A stretch of DNA of 7,662 bases from Clostridiales bacterium. GTDB taxonomy: Bacteria > Bacillota > Clostridia > Oscillospirales > Oscillospiraceae. Location of the stretch: contig JAHZFC010000106.1 in NCBI GenBank assembly GCA_019421525.1, positions 1-7,662 on the forward strand, read 5' to 3'. Positions 1 through 6,290 of the stretch are shown here, in pieces. The notes beneath the pieces were generated by a model. It did no database searches, was not told the origin of the DNA, and saw nothing but the letters and a program-made list of their open reading frames with translations. The position numbers and the translations under genes were made by a program. Position 1 is the stretch's first letter. Every line of letters begins with the position of its first letter.

Positions 1-22
1 CGATGCAGCGGGCCGCAGCCTA

Positions 23-55
23 ACCATCGAAAAAGGCTATGCCTTTTTCGATGGT
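23..55. terminator. Perfect 15-bp hairpin, probable bidirectional terminator
   Basis: Bases 23-37 and 41-55 are perfectly complementary around a 3-base TAT loop. The stem carries A5-GGC on one side and GCC-T5 on the other, so either strand gives a short GC core with a run of five U inside the 3' arm. It lies beyond the stop codon of the Mrp-like gene. It probably ends that minus-strand unit and possibly a converging transcript from outside the window. The run of T is followed by CGATGGT rather than more T, so the strength of termination is uncertain. Confidence 0.6.
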
Positions 56-59
56 CTGC

Positions 60-84
60 CCGGCGCGCCCATGGGGCGCGCCGG
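60..84. repeat. Perfect 11-bp GC-rich inverted repeat
   Basis: Bases 60-70 (CCGGCGCGCCC) pair perfectly with 74-84 around an ATG loop, six bases beyond the stop codon of the Mrp-like gene. There is no T-tract directly after it on either strand. It is more likely to protect the mRNA 3' end, or to act together with the hairpin at 23-55, than to terminate on its own. Confidence 0.6.
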
Positions 85-90
85 ACACTG

Positions 91-948
91 TCACGGGATC
101 AGGGAGACCACCCGGTCGGCCAGCTCGTCCACCATGGGGGCCATGGCGGGGGTGACCACGCCGCCGGGGGCGGAGGCCAGCTCCGGGGACAGGGGCAGGG
201 CGAAGTCCACGCACTTGGCCCCCAGGTCCAGCCGGGAGGCCAGGTGGGCGCCGCCGTCCAGGGACTTGTTCTCCACATAGGCCACCGGGGCGGACAGGAA
301 CATCCGGGCCATGGCCACGCACCGCTGGAGGGGGACCACCGCCAGCTCGGAGGGCTCGCCCACGATGATGGTACCGTCCACGGGGAAGGCGGTGAACAGG
401 TTGATGGGCACGTCCCCCGCTCCGGAGGGCATGTCGATGAGGAACACGTCGTTGTCATTGCCCCAGCTGCCGCTGGTGTACAGGTAGTTGACCACGTTGA
501 AGATGTCCCCGCCGGGCCAGAGCACCGGCTCGGACAGGGCGTCGGCGATCAGGTTATAGCTCAAGAGCTTGATGTGGTCGGTGACCTGGACGGGGTTGAC
601 CTTGTCCTTCTCGCTGGTCACCGGGCCCGCGGCCCCCAGCAGCTGGGCCATGGAGGCCCCGGCCAGGTCCGCGTCCAGTACCGCCACCTTCAGCCCCCGG
701 GCGGCCAGGTTGCGGGCCAGCAGGGCGGTGACGGTGGACTTGCCGGTGCCCCCCTTGCCGGAGGCCACCGCCAGCAGGAGCTTGGCGAAGGTGGGGTAGG
801 CGTTGGAGTTGCAGTCGCTCTCGCAGGAGCCGCAGTCCCCGTGGCACCCCCCCTCCCAGATGTCCTCGATCTGCTGGTTCAGCTCGTCATACATATCGGG
901 GGTGATCTTGTCAAAGTTCTTGGGGTCCAAAAAATCGTCGCTCTTCAT
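91..948 (-). CDS. Mrp/NBP35-family P-loop ATPase with N-terminal four-Cys cluster
   Basis: This 285-residue protein belongs to the Mrp/ApbC/NBP35 group of ParA-like ATPases, which hold and transfer Fe-S clusters in the cytoplasm. The deviant Walker A motif GKGGTGKST is at residues 64-72 (signature Lys65), switch-like LDADLAGAS at 91-99, and DMPSGAGD at 172-179 in place of the usual DLPPGTGD. VENKS at 225-229 stands where the family has VENMS. The usual CxxC just after that point is absent: only Cys210 and Cys246 lie in the C-terminal half. Instead Cys35, Cys39, Cys42 and Cys46 form a C-x3-C-x2-C-x3-C cluster before the P-loop. The start codon is supported by AAGGAGG at 960-966, 11 bases upstream. 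The gene follows pepV by 61 bases and may be co-transcribed with it. An Fe-S role is inferred from the family. Another nucleotide-dependent metal or partner-protein role is possible. Confidence 0.88.
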   Translation of the reverse strand: MKSDDFLDPKNFDKITPDMYDELNQQIEDIWEGGCHGDCGSCESDCNSNAYPTFAKLLLAVASGKGGTGKSTVTALLARNLAARGLKVAVLDADLAGASMAQLLGAAGPVTSEKDKVNPVQVTDHIKLLSYNLIADALSEPVLWPGGDIFNVVNYLYTSGSWGNDNDVFLIDMPSGAGDVPINLFTAFPVDGTIIVGEPSELAVVPLQRCVAMARMFLSAPVAYVENKSLDGGAHLASRLDLGAKCVDFALPLSPELASAPGGVVTPAMAPMVDELADRVVSLIP

Positions 949-1009
949 GGCTTTGGCAGCCTCCTTGTCTGCTGTATTTTTCTATGGGCAGGGCCGCCCC
1001 CGCCGATGG

Positions 1010-2413
1010 TCACTGGGCGCACAGGTCCAGGATGATGTGGGTAAACATCTTGGCGGACACCATCAAGTCAGACACGCGGATCCGCTCGTCCGCGCCGTGG
1101 GGATGGGCGTCGAAACCGGGCAGGGTACAGCCGAAGGCCACGCCGCCGGGGATGTCGTGGACATAGGTGCCGCCGCCGGTGGACAGGCACTCCCCCTTCA
1201 GGCCGGTATACTGCTCGTAGCGGCGGAGGAGGGTCTGGACGAAGGGCGTCTCGGCGGAGGTGTGGTGGGGCTTGTCCTGTTCGCCGGTAAAGGTGAAGCC
1301 CCGGCTCTCAAAGGCGGCGCGGGCCACCTCCAGGCAGTTCTCCTCGGTGGCGCACAGGGGCACCCGGCTGTCAAAGCGGCCCTCCAGCCCGGTGTCCGTC
1401 ACCTCCAGCAGAGTGAAGGCCACGGTGAGCTTGCCTGCCACCGGCTCCTCCTGGGCGATGCCCAGGGCCTTGCCGAAGCAGTCATTGTGGGGCAGCAGCT
1501 CATTGAGCTGCTCCAGGGCCTGCTTGCAGGGGCCGTCGGCCAGGGGCAGGGCCGCCAGCAGGGCCACCAGGCCGGTGATGGCGTTGTTGCCCCCCTCAGG
1601 CCAGGCGGCGTGGGAGCCGGCGCCCTTGGCGTGGATGATGGTCAGGCCGTTTTCCACCGAGTAGCTGAACTGGATGCCGGTGCGCACCATAATGTCCCGG
1701 GCATAGGAAACCATGTCCGCCGGGGCGATGCCCTCCACCGCGGCGGAGGCATCCCCAGGCAGCACATTGATGCGGAAGCCGCCGTGGAGCCAGCGCAGCC
1801 GGGGCAATTCCTCCTGGACAGGCCAAGACTTGGTGAAGGTGGGCTTGAAGCCGCCCTTCTCGGTATTGATCACCGGGAAACCGGCATCGGGGGAAAAGGT
1901 GGCGGGGGCGTAGGGATTGCGGGCGAAATACCAGGCGATGTCGCCGGAGCCGGACTCCTCGTTGGTGCCCATGATCATGCGGCAGTTGGCCCGCAGGGGG
2001 ACGCCCAGGTCCTTCACCGCCTTCATGGCCAGCAGGGAGGCGACCACAGGGCCCTTGTCATCCTCGGTGCCCCGGCCGAAGAGCATGCCGTCCACCACCT
2101 TGGGGGAGTAAGGCTGAGTGACGGTCCACCCCTCGCCGGGGGCCACCACATCCAGGTGGCCCAGGATGTGCAGGGCGTCGGGCTTGTCGTTGAGGTCGGC
2201 GGTGCCCACATAGCCCTCGTGGTCATGGGTGATGAGGCCCCATTCCCCGGCCAGCTTCAGCGCCTCATCCAGAGCGGCGGCAGGGCCGGGGCCAAAGGGG
2301 GCGCCGGGGGCGCTCTCCCCCTCCACGCTGTCGATGGCCACCAGACGGCTGACAGCGTCCACCAGCATGGGCTCCTTATCGGCAAAATAGGCTTCGATCT
2401 GTTCTTTGTACAT
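1010..2413 (-). CDS. pepV: PepV-type dipeptidase, M20 metallopeptidase
   Basis: This 467-residue protein is a full-length PepV-like peptidase. The family consists of cytoplasmic two-zinc enzymes that cleave dipeptides and some unblocked small peptides. Every catalytic position lines up with an offset of one residue from the numbering I recall for Lactobacillus PepV: His86 and Asp88 in GHLDVV, Asp118 in GRGTEDDKGP, Glu152/Glu153 in GTNEESGSGD, Asp176, the lid-domain His268 in GSHAAWPEGGNNA, and His439 in HPHGADE. It should therefore be active. The ATG has AAAGGAG at 2422-2428, 8 bases upstream. That site overlaps the TAA stop of the upstream regulator gene, so translation of the two is probably coupled. 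Exact substrate preference cannot be read from the sequence. Xaa-His dipeptidase is a common automatic label for this family. Confidence 0.95.
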   Translation of the reverse strand: MYKEQIEAYFADKEPMLVDAVSRLVAIDSVEGESAPGAPFGPGPAAALDEALKLAGEWGLITHDHEGYVGTADLNDKPDALHILGHLDVVAPGEGWTVTQPYSPKVVDGMLFGRGTEDDKGPVVASLLAMKAVKDLGVPLRANCRMIMGTNEESGSGDIAWYFARNPYAPATFSPDAGFPVINTEKGGFKPTFTKSWPVQEELPRLRWLHGGFRINVLPGDASAAVEGIAPADMVSYARDIMVRTGIQFSYSVENGLTIIHAKGAGSHAAWPEGGNNAITGLVALLAALPLADGPCKQALEQLNELLPHNDCFGKALGIAQEEPVAGKLTVAFTLLEVTDTGLEGRFDSRVPLCATEENCLEVARAAFESRGFTFTGEQDKPHHTSAETPFVQTLLRRYEQYTGLKGECLSTGGGTYVHDIPGGVAFGCTLPGFDAHPHGADERIRVSDLMVSAKMFTHIILDLCAQ

Positions 2414-2426
2414 GGAAATTGCTCCT

Positions 2427-3071
2427 TTACTCCTCCGGGTCTGTGGCCTGTCCGGCCAACTCGCTCAGGTATTTGTACACAGTGTATCGGGATACCCCCA
2501 GGTGCTTGGCCACATAGGGGACGGATTTGCGGAAGGAAAAGGCGTTGCGCTGCTCCAGCATGGCGATGATGCGCATCCGGTCCTTCTTGTTCAGCGCGTC
2601 CACCGGCTTGCCCAGGGTGTTCAGGCACTGGTCGAACAGGTCGGCCAGCTGCTTGGAATCCCCCTCCTGCCAAAGGGCGGACTGGAGGTCGGACCGGGCG
2701 CTCATCAGGTCCACCAGGATGCGGTCGGCGAACACCAGGGAGGTGTAGTCGAAGTTGATGCCCAGGGCCAGGTTGTAGTCCTCCCCGATCATGTGGAAGG
2801 TGGAGGACTTGGTCTGCCGGCCGTCAGGGGTGGTGGCGGCCAGGTTGACCTGGTCGGTGGTGGCGGCCTGCTCGTCCAGCTCCAGGCCGATGCCCATGAT
2901 GTCCATGGTGGAGCCCACCTCCCGGCCGGAGACATGGCCGTTGTAGATGGACAAAATGGGATGGGTGGGCACTCCCATGTCGTGGACCAGGGTCTCGCAG
3001 GAGGAGCCGAACATCTCCGCGATGCCCCGGGCGGTGCGGTCTAAAAACTCAAAGGCTTGGTCACGGGTCAT
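2427..3071 (-). CDS. YheO/DauR-type PAS plus helix-turn-helix regulator
   Basis: This 214-residue transcription factor has a YheO-type PAS domain over about residues 14-125. It contains the family-typical stretch CETLVHDMGV (25-34) and SIYNGHVSGREVG (41-53). A C-terminal helix-turn-helix lies at about 163-206, with VAKHLGVSRYTVYKYL at 187-202. The frame stays open upstream to 3176. I chose the ATG at 3071 because GGGAGGA lies 9 bases before it, because the domain starts there, and because the longer start would fall upstream of the predicted promoter. Known relatives such as DauR regulate amino-acid catabolic genes. Here the gene sits 13 bases before pepV, so it may control its own operon in response to an amino acid or peptide. 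The ligand is unknown. Confidence 0.9.
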   Translation of the reverse strand: MTRDQAFEFLDRTARGIAEMFGSSCETLVHDMGVPTHPILSIYNGHVSGREVGSTMDIMGIGLELDEQAATTDQVNLAATTPDGRQTKSSTFHMIGEDYNLALGINFDYTSLVFADRILVDLMSARSDLQSALWQEGDSKQLADLFDQCLNTLGKPVDALNKKDRMRIIAMLEQRNAFSFRKSVPYVAKHLGVSRYTVYKYLSELAGQATDPEE

Positions 3072-3148
3072 GGCGGCATGTCCTCCCGGGAAAGTGTGGG
3101 GCCAGCGTCCCCCTTCGGCCGCCGGCCGGGATGGAGCGCCCTTAGGAT

Positions 3149-3176
3149 ATTGTACCATCCCACGGGAAAATAGCAA
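3149..3176 (-). promoter_or_regulatory. Sigma-A promoter of the regulator-pepV unit
   Basis: Read on the minus strand, TTGCTA (3171-3176) is followed after 16 bases by TACAAT (3149-3154). TGG immediately before the -10 makes it an extended -10 element. The predicted start near 3142 would give a leader of about 70 bases before the ATG at 3071. The leader is very GC-rich (CGGCCGCCGGCCG near 3117-3129) and may fold. Confidence 0.65.
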
Positions 3177-3278
3177 GTGCCTATGTAAAAGAAAGTGGTC
3201 ACGCCGGGCAAAAAAGGGGACGAGCTCAGCTTACCACACCGGGCGGGGGAAAACGGTCGAAACCTGGGGCGCGGACGG

Positions 3279-3325
3279 GAAGAAAAAGCGTCCCCTCCGG
3301 ACGGCAGGACCGCCCGGAGGGGACG
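3279..3325 (-). terminator. Intrinsic terminator of the lysine transporter operon
   Basis: Bases 3289-3300 and 3314-3325 form a perfect 12-bp stem with outer arm CGTCCCCTCCGG. Three further pairs lie inside (3302-3304 with 3310-3312). On the minus strand the stem is followed directly by CTTTTTCTT. It lies 25 bases beyond the stop of the ATPase gene and separates the transporter operon from the regulator-pepV unit. Confidence 0.92.
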
Positions 3326-3350
3326 TAAAGTGACAAGGGGGAAGAGGCGG

Positions 3351-4094
3351 TCACCGCTCCATGAAGCGGGACAAAAATTCCCGGGTGCGCTGCTGGGCCG
3401 GGTCAGAAAAGACCTGATGGGGGTCGCCCTGCTCGCAGATGACCCCGTCGGCCATGAACACCACATGGCTGGAGACATCCCGGGCAAAGGCCATCTCGTG
3501 GGTGACCACCAGCATGGTCATGCCGCCCTGGGCCAGGTCCCGCATGACGGAGAGCACCTCCCCCACCATCTCCGGGTCCAGAGCGGAGGTGGGCTCGTCG
3601 AACAGGAGCACCTCCGGCTCCATGGCCAGGGCCCGGGCGATGGCCACCCGCTGCTTCTGGCCGCCGGAGATCTGCCGGGGCTTGGCGTGGATATAGGGGG
3701 TCATGCCCACCTGGTCGAGGTACTTCATGGCGTTCTCCCGGGCCTCGGCCCTGGACTTTTTCAGCACCTTCACCTGGCCCACCACGCAGTTGTCCAGCAC
3801 GGTCATGTTGTTGAACAGGTTGAAGGACTGGAACACCATGCCCACCTTGGACCGGTACCGGGAGGGGTCGACGCCCCTGCCGGTGACGTCCTGGCCGTGG
3901 AAAACGATCTGGCCGCTGGTGGGAGTCTCCAGCAGGTTGATGCACCGCAGAAGGGTGGACTTGCCCGAGCCGGAGGCGCCGATGATGCTGGTCACGTCCC
4001 CGGGCCGGACAGTGAAGTCGATGTCCCGGAGCACCTGGTGGTCCCCGAAGGATTTGGACAGGTGCCGGACCTCTAAAATGGCGTCGTTGTTCAT
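3351..4094 (-). CDS. Amino-acid ABC transporter ATP-binding protein (lysine uptake)
   Basis: This 247-residue protein has the normal length for the GlnQ/HisP family and drives uptake by hydrolysing ATP at the inner face of the membrane. All motifs are present: Walker A GASGSGKST at 39-47, Q-loop Gln89 in MVFQSFNLF, signature ISGGQKQR at 142-149, Walker B VLLFDE at 162-167, D-loop SALD at 170-173, and switch His199 in VVTHEM. The start codon overlaps the permease stop by one base (TAATG), with a G-rich ribosome binding site (AGGGGGG) inside the end of the permease gene, so translation is coupled. It is the last gene of the operon, with a terminator 25 bases beyond. The lysine assignment comes from the riboswitch upstream of the operon, not from this protein. 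Confidence 0.95.
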   Translation of the reverse strand: MNNDAILEVRHLSKSFGDHQVLRDIDFTVRPGDVTSIIGASGSGKSTLLRCINLLETPTSGQIVFHGQDVTGRGVDPSRYRSKVGMVFQSFNLFNNMTVLDNCVVGQVKVLKKSRAEARENAMKYLDQVGMTPYIHAKPRQISGGQKQRVAIARALAMEPEVLLFDEPTSALDPEMVGEVLSVMRDLAQGGMTMLVVTHEMAFARDVSSHVVFMADGVICEQGDPHQVFSDPAQQRTREFLSRFMER

Positions 4095-4978
4095 TACCGT
4101 TCCCCCCTGTTCCGTCCGTGCTTGAGCGCCTGCCGGGTGCGCTCCCGCTCCTCCTTGCTGCGCTCGTCGAAGGGCGTGCCCCGGCTGGGATGGCTGTAAG
4201 TGCCGGCGGTCATGGTCAGCGCGTCATCCTGCACCAGCTGGTAGCTGCTGCTGCCGTCCAGATACCGTTCCAGCAGCCGCAGCAGGAAGGAGAAGATCAG
4301 CGTCATGGTCAGGTAGCCGATCATCTCGATGGCAGCGGATTGGAAATACATATTGTTGACCCCCACGATGTTTCGGTGGGCGGCGAAAAATTCCGTGAAG
4401 CCGATGACAAACATCACCGAGGTGTCTTTGATGTTGATGATGAAGTTGTTGCCGATCTGGGGCAGGATGTTCCGGAAGGCCTGGGGCAGGATGACACTGG
4501 TCATGGTCTGCACGTGGGTCATGCCGATGGCCTTGGCCCCCTCGGTCTGGCCGGGGTCGATGGAGATGATGCCGCCCCGGACGGATTCCGCCATGTAGGC
4601 CCCGGTGTTGATGGACACCACCAGCAGCGAGGCGATCCACATGCCGGAATAGCCCCGGAACTGGAGGGCCTGATCGGTGAAGAAGGGCAGGCCATAGTAG
4701 ATGAACACCGCCTGGAGCACCATGGGGGTGCCCCGGAACACCTCCACATAGATGCGCACCACCACCCGCACCAGCTTGAGGAAAAATCGCTTGACGACGT
4801 GATCCTGCCTGGTGTAGGGGATGGTATTGAGGATGCCGCACACCAGGCCGATGAGAAAGCCGATCAGGGTGGCCGCCACCGCCAGGATCAGGGTGTTGCG
4901 GATGCCGATCAAATACTGCATATGATAGGTGTCCCACAATCTGCCCATGTCCATGAAAAGTTCGATCAGTTTATCCAT
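4094..4978 (-). CDS. Amino-acid ABC transporter permease (lysine uptake) with long C-terminal tail
   Basis: This 294-residue HisM/GlnP-type permease forms the membrane channel of the importer. Hydrophobic spans appear at about residues 29-50, 85-100, 113-131, 187-200 and 217-237. The EAA loop that contacts the ATPase is at 146-165, starting EGAKAIGM. FRGTP at 81-85 is family-typical. The frame is open up to 5098, but the ATG at 4978 is preceded 7 bases upstream by GAGAGGAG, and the longer form would run into the intercistronic hairpin and the binding-protein gene. The protein is longer than usual for the family because about 54 residues follow the last span. This tail is hydrophilic and ends in a charged stretch, EERERTRQALKHGRNRGER. 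The ATPase gene follows with a one-base overlap. Confidence 0.95.
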   Translation of the reverse strand: MDKLIELFMDMGRLWDTYHMQYLIGIRNTLILAVAATLIGFLIGLVCGILNTIPYTRQDHVVKRFFLKLVRVVVRIYVEVFRGTPMVLQAVFIYYGLPFFTDQALQFRGYSGMWIASLLVVSINTGAYMAESVRGGIISIDPGQTEGAKAIGMTHVQTMTSVILPQAFRNILPQIGNNFIINIKDTSVMFVIGFTEFFAAHRNIVGVNNMYFQSAAIEMIGYLTMTLIFSFLLRLLERYLDGSSSYQLVQDDALTMTAGTYSHPSRGTPFDERSKEERERTRQALKHGRNRGER

Positions 4979-5004
4979 GGAGAAACTCCTCTCTTCTGTG
5001 AAAG

Positions 5005-5032
5005 CGCCGGGAGGGCAAACGCCCTCCCGGCG
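5005..5032 (-). repeat. Intercistronic 12-bp hairpin between binding-protein and permease genes
   Basis: Bases 5005-5016 (CGCCGGGAGGGC) and 5021-5032 pair perfectly around an AAAC loop. The hairpin lies 13 bases beyond the binding-protein stop. On the minus strand only CTTTC follows it, with no real U-tract. I infer that it protects the 3' end of the binding-protein message and partly reduces read-through, giving more binding protein than membrane components. This is a known arrangement in ABC import operons. Confidence 0.8.
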
Positions 5033-5045
5033 GACAACAGATGCA

Positions 5046-5990
5046 TTAGATCTCGGGCTGGACGGCGATGGCCTCATCCATGAGGGCGTTGAAGTCATCG
5101 GCGGTCATGGTGGACAGGTAGTCGTTCAGGGCGTTGAGCAGAGAGGTGTTGCCCTTCTCCACGGATATGCCGATGTTGACGTTCTCGGCCCGCTCCTCTT
5201 CGCTGGCGAACTGGAAGTCACCGTCGGTGCCGGAGAAGTCCAGGATGACCAGGTCTTCGTCCTTGGCCGCGGCGGCGGAGGCGGTGGGCAGGTCGGTGCA
5301 GATGAAGTCCACGGTGCCGCTCTGGAGGGCCATGATCATGGCCGGGGCAGTCTCGGCTGCGGTCTGGATCTCAGCCCCCTCGATCTGGGGCAGGCAGGAG
5401 GTGTACCAGATGGTGCCGGACTGGGCGGTGCAGGTGCCGGTGAGGTCCTGGATGGAGGTGGCGCTGGCGTTGGGGGAGTCGGCGGTGGTGACGCACACGA
5501 TGGTGGCGTAGTAATAGGGGCCCGCCATGTCCACCTCTTCCATGCGCTCAGCGGTCATGGACTGGCCGGCGATGGCCACGTCGATGGTGCCGGACTGGAT
5601 GCCGGCGGCGAGGCCGCCCCACTCCAGGGCCATGACCTCCAGCTCCCAGCCGTACTCGTCGCAGATCCGCTGGGCGATCATCACGTCATAGCCGTTGGCA
5701 TAGGAGCCGGGGTTGTTGGAGATGGGCACCGCGCCGTTGGAGTCGTCGGTCTGCGTCCAGTTATAGGGGGCGTAGGCGCACTCCATGCCCACGGTGAGCA
5801 CGCCGTCCTCCACACCCTGGATGGTTTCGGACAGGTCTGCGGAGGTCTCGCTGCCGGGCTCGGAGCTGTCGGGGGCGGCGGAGGTGGTGTCGGGAGTGTC
5901 GGAGGTGGTGTCGCCGGGATCGGCGCCGCAGGCGGCCAGGGAGAACGCCATGGCGGCGCTCAGCAGCAGGGCTAAGGTCCTTCTTTTCAT
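5046..5990 (-). CDS. Lysine ABC transporter substrate-binding lipoprotein
   Basis: This 314-residue protein is exported and lipid-anchored, and captures the substrate outside the membrane. A signal peptide at 1-20 ends in the lipobox LAAC with Cys21. An acidic Asp/Thr/Ser/Pro linker covers about 22-55. The SBP_bac_3-type domain starts near 62 with GVLTVGMECAYAPYNW (63-78). The AERMEEVDMAGPYYY stretch carries the Arg that usually contacts the ligand carboxylate. The frame is open back to 6236, through the riboswitch. The ATG at 5990 is chosen because the signal peptide starts there and AGGAG lies 7 bases upstream inside a purine-rich stretch. It is the first gene of the operon. Lysine as ligand is inferred from the riboswitch. 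Arginine or ornithine binding in addition is possible. Confidence 0.95.
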   Translation of the reverse strand: MKRRTLALLLSAAMAFSLAACGADPGDTTSDTPDTTSAAPDSSEPGSETSADLSETIQGVEDGVLTVGMECAYAPYNWTQTDDSNGAVPISNNPGSYANGYDVMIAQRICDEYGWELEVMALEWGGLAAGIQSGTIDVAIAGQSMTAERMEEVDMAGPYYYATIVCVTTADSPNASATSIQDLTGTCTAQSGTIWYTSCLPQIEGAEIQTAAETAPAMIMALQSGTVDFICTDLPTASAAAAKDEDLVILDFSGTDGDFQFASEEERAENVNIGISVEKGNTSLLNALNDYLSTMTADDFNALMDEAIAVQPEI

Positions 5991-6017
5991 GTTTTGTCTC
6001 CTCTTTTCTTTTGCTTT

Positions 6018-6040
6018 TTCTTTTTGCATGGCAAAAAGAA
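6018..6040 (-). repeat. Perfect 10-bp hairpin that includes the terminator U-tract
   Basis: Bases 6018-6027 (TTCTTTTTGC) and 6031-6040 are perfectly complementary around an ATG loop. In the minus-strand RNA this sits directly after the riboswitch terminator stem, so the terminator's own U-run forms the 5' arm and an A-rich segment before the ribosome binding site forms the 3' arm. It can form only in transcripts that have read past the terminator. Confidence 0.6.
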
Positions 6041-6072
6041 TGACCATGAACCGCTTGATGCGATCATGGTCA
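6032..6072 (-). terminator. Riboswitch expression-platform terminator
   Basis: In the minus-strand RNA, UGACCAUGA (6072-6064) pairs with UCAUGGUCA (6049-6041), with CGC/GCG pairs inside, and is followed at once by UUCUUUUUGC. This is an intrinsic terminator about 50 bases before the start of the binding-protein gene. Its 5' arm contains CCAUGAU (6069-6063), which is complementary to AUCAUGG (6115-6109), a segment overlapping the 3' strand of aptamer helix P1. The alternative pairing would act as an antiterminator. Lysine binding stabilises P1 and so should favour termination. Confidence 0.9.
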
Positions 6073-6110
6073 ACAAATGCCCTCTCCGGGGAAAGAGGAT
6101 CGTTTCCGCC

Positions 6111-6275
6111 ATGATAGCGCTTCACACGGGAAGTGTGACAGTCCGCCGGGTATTCCCCTGCGGCCCAGGCAACATGGAGCCGGACCAGCTCCATGCCCTT
6201 CGGCGGCGACGCCTTTCGCCGGAGGCAGTTGTCCATGCCCTCCGGGTACTCATCGGTACCGCGCCTCTATCAGTG
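6111..6275 (-). ncRNA. Lysine riboswitch (L-box) aptamer
   Basis: The leader of the transporter operon carries the hallmarks of the lysine aptamer in the right order. P1 pairs UGAUAG (6272-6267) with CUAUCA (6117-6112). Conserved AGAGGCGC is at 6268-6261 and AGUA at 6250-6247. A CCGGAG/CUCCGG arm and GUCGCC follow, then GCCGAAG at 6204-6198. P3 is a perfect 8-bp hairpin (6188-6195 with 6173-6180). UGUCACAC follows, with the P5 hairpin UCACAC/GUGUGA (6133-6138 with 6122-6127). The length of about 165 nt fits the class. The assignment is from remembered consensus and hand folding, without a covariance search. Confidence 0.95.
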
Positions 6276-6290
6276 GTTCAATTTGGGGGT

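Noticed and set aside
803..2569. Plus-strand 588-residue open frame opposite pepV
   Set aside because: It is antisense to a complete PepV with all catalytic residues. Its Gly/His/Val-rich composition is typical of the opposite frame in GC-rich DNA.
3072..3176. A 35-residue N-terminal extension of the PAS-HTH regulator
   Set aside because: The longer start lies upstream of the predicted transcription start and outside the conserved domain. GGGAGGA supports the ATG at 3071.
3195..4076. Plus-strand 293-residue open frame opposite the ATPase gene
   Set aside because: It is antisense to a complete ABC ATPase and crosses the operon terminator. No domain is recognisable.
4979..5098. A 40-residue N-terminal extension of the permease
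   Set aside because: It would overlap the binding-protein gene and the intercistronic hairpin. The start at 4978 has a well-placed ribosome binding site.
5991..6058. A lysine-rich in-frame leader peptide (starting MVILFAMQKEKAKEKRR) as a translational lysine sensor
   Set aside because: It lies after the terminator, has no ribosome binding site, and its lysine codons follow from the A-rich hairpin arm and ribosome-binding region. The aptamer already explains lysine sensing.
5046..6236. An 82-residue N-terminal extension of the binding protein in frame through the riboswitch
   Set aside because: The stretch overlaps the riboswitch aptamer and terminator, and a complete lipoprotein signal peptide with a good ribosome binding site starts at 5990.
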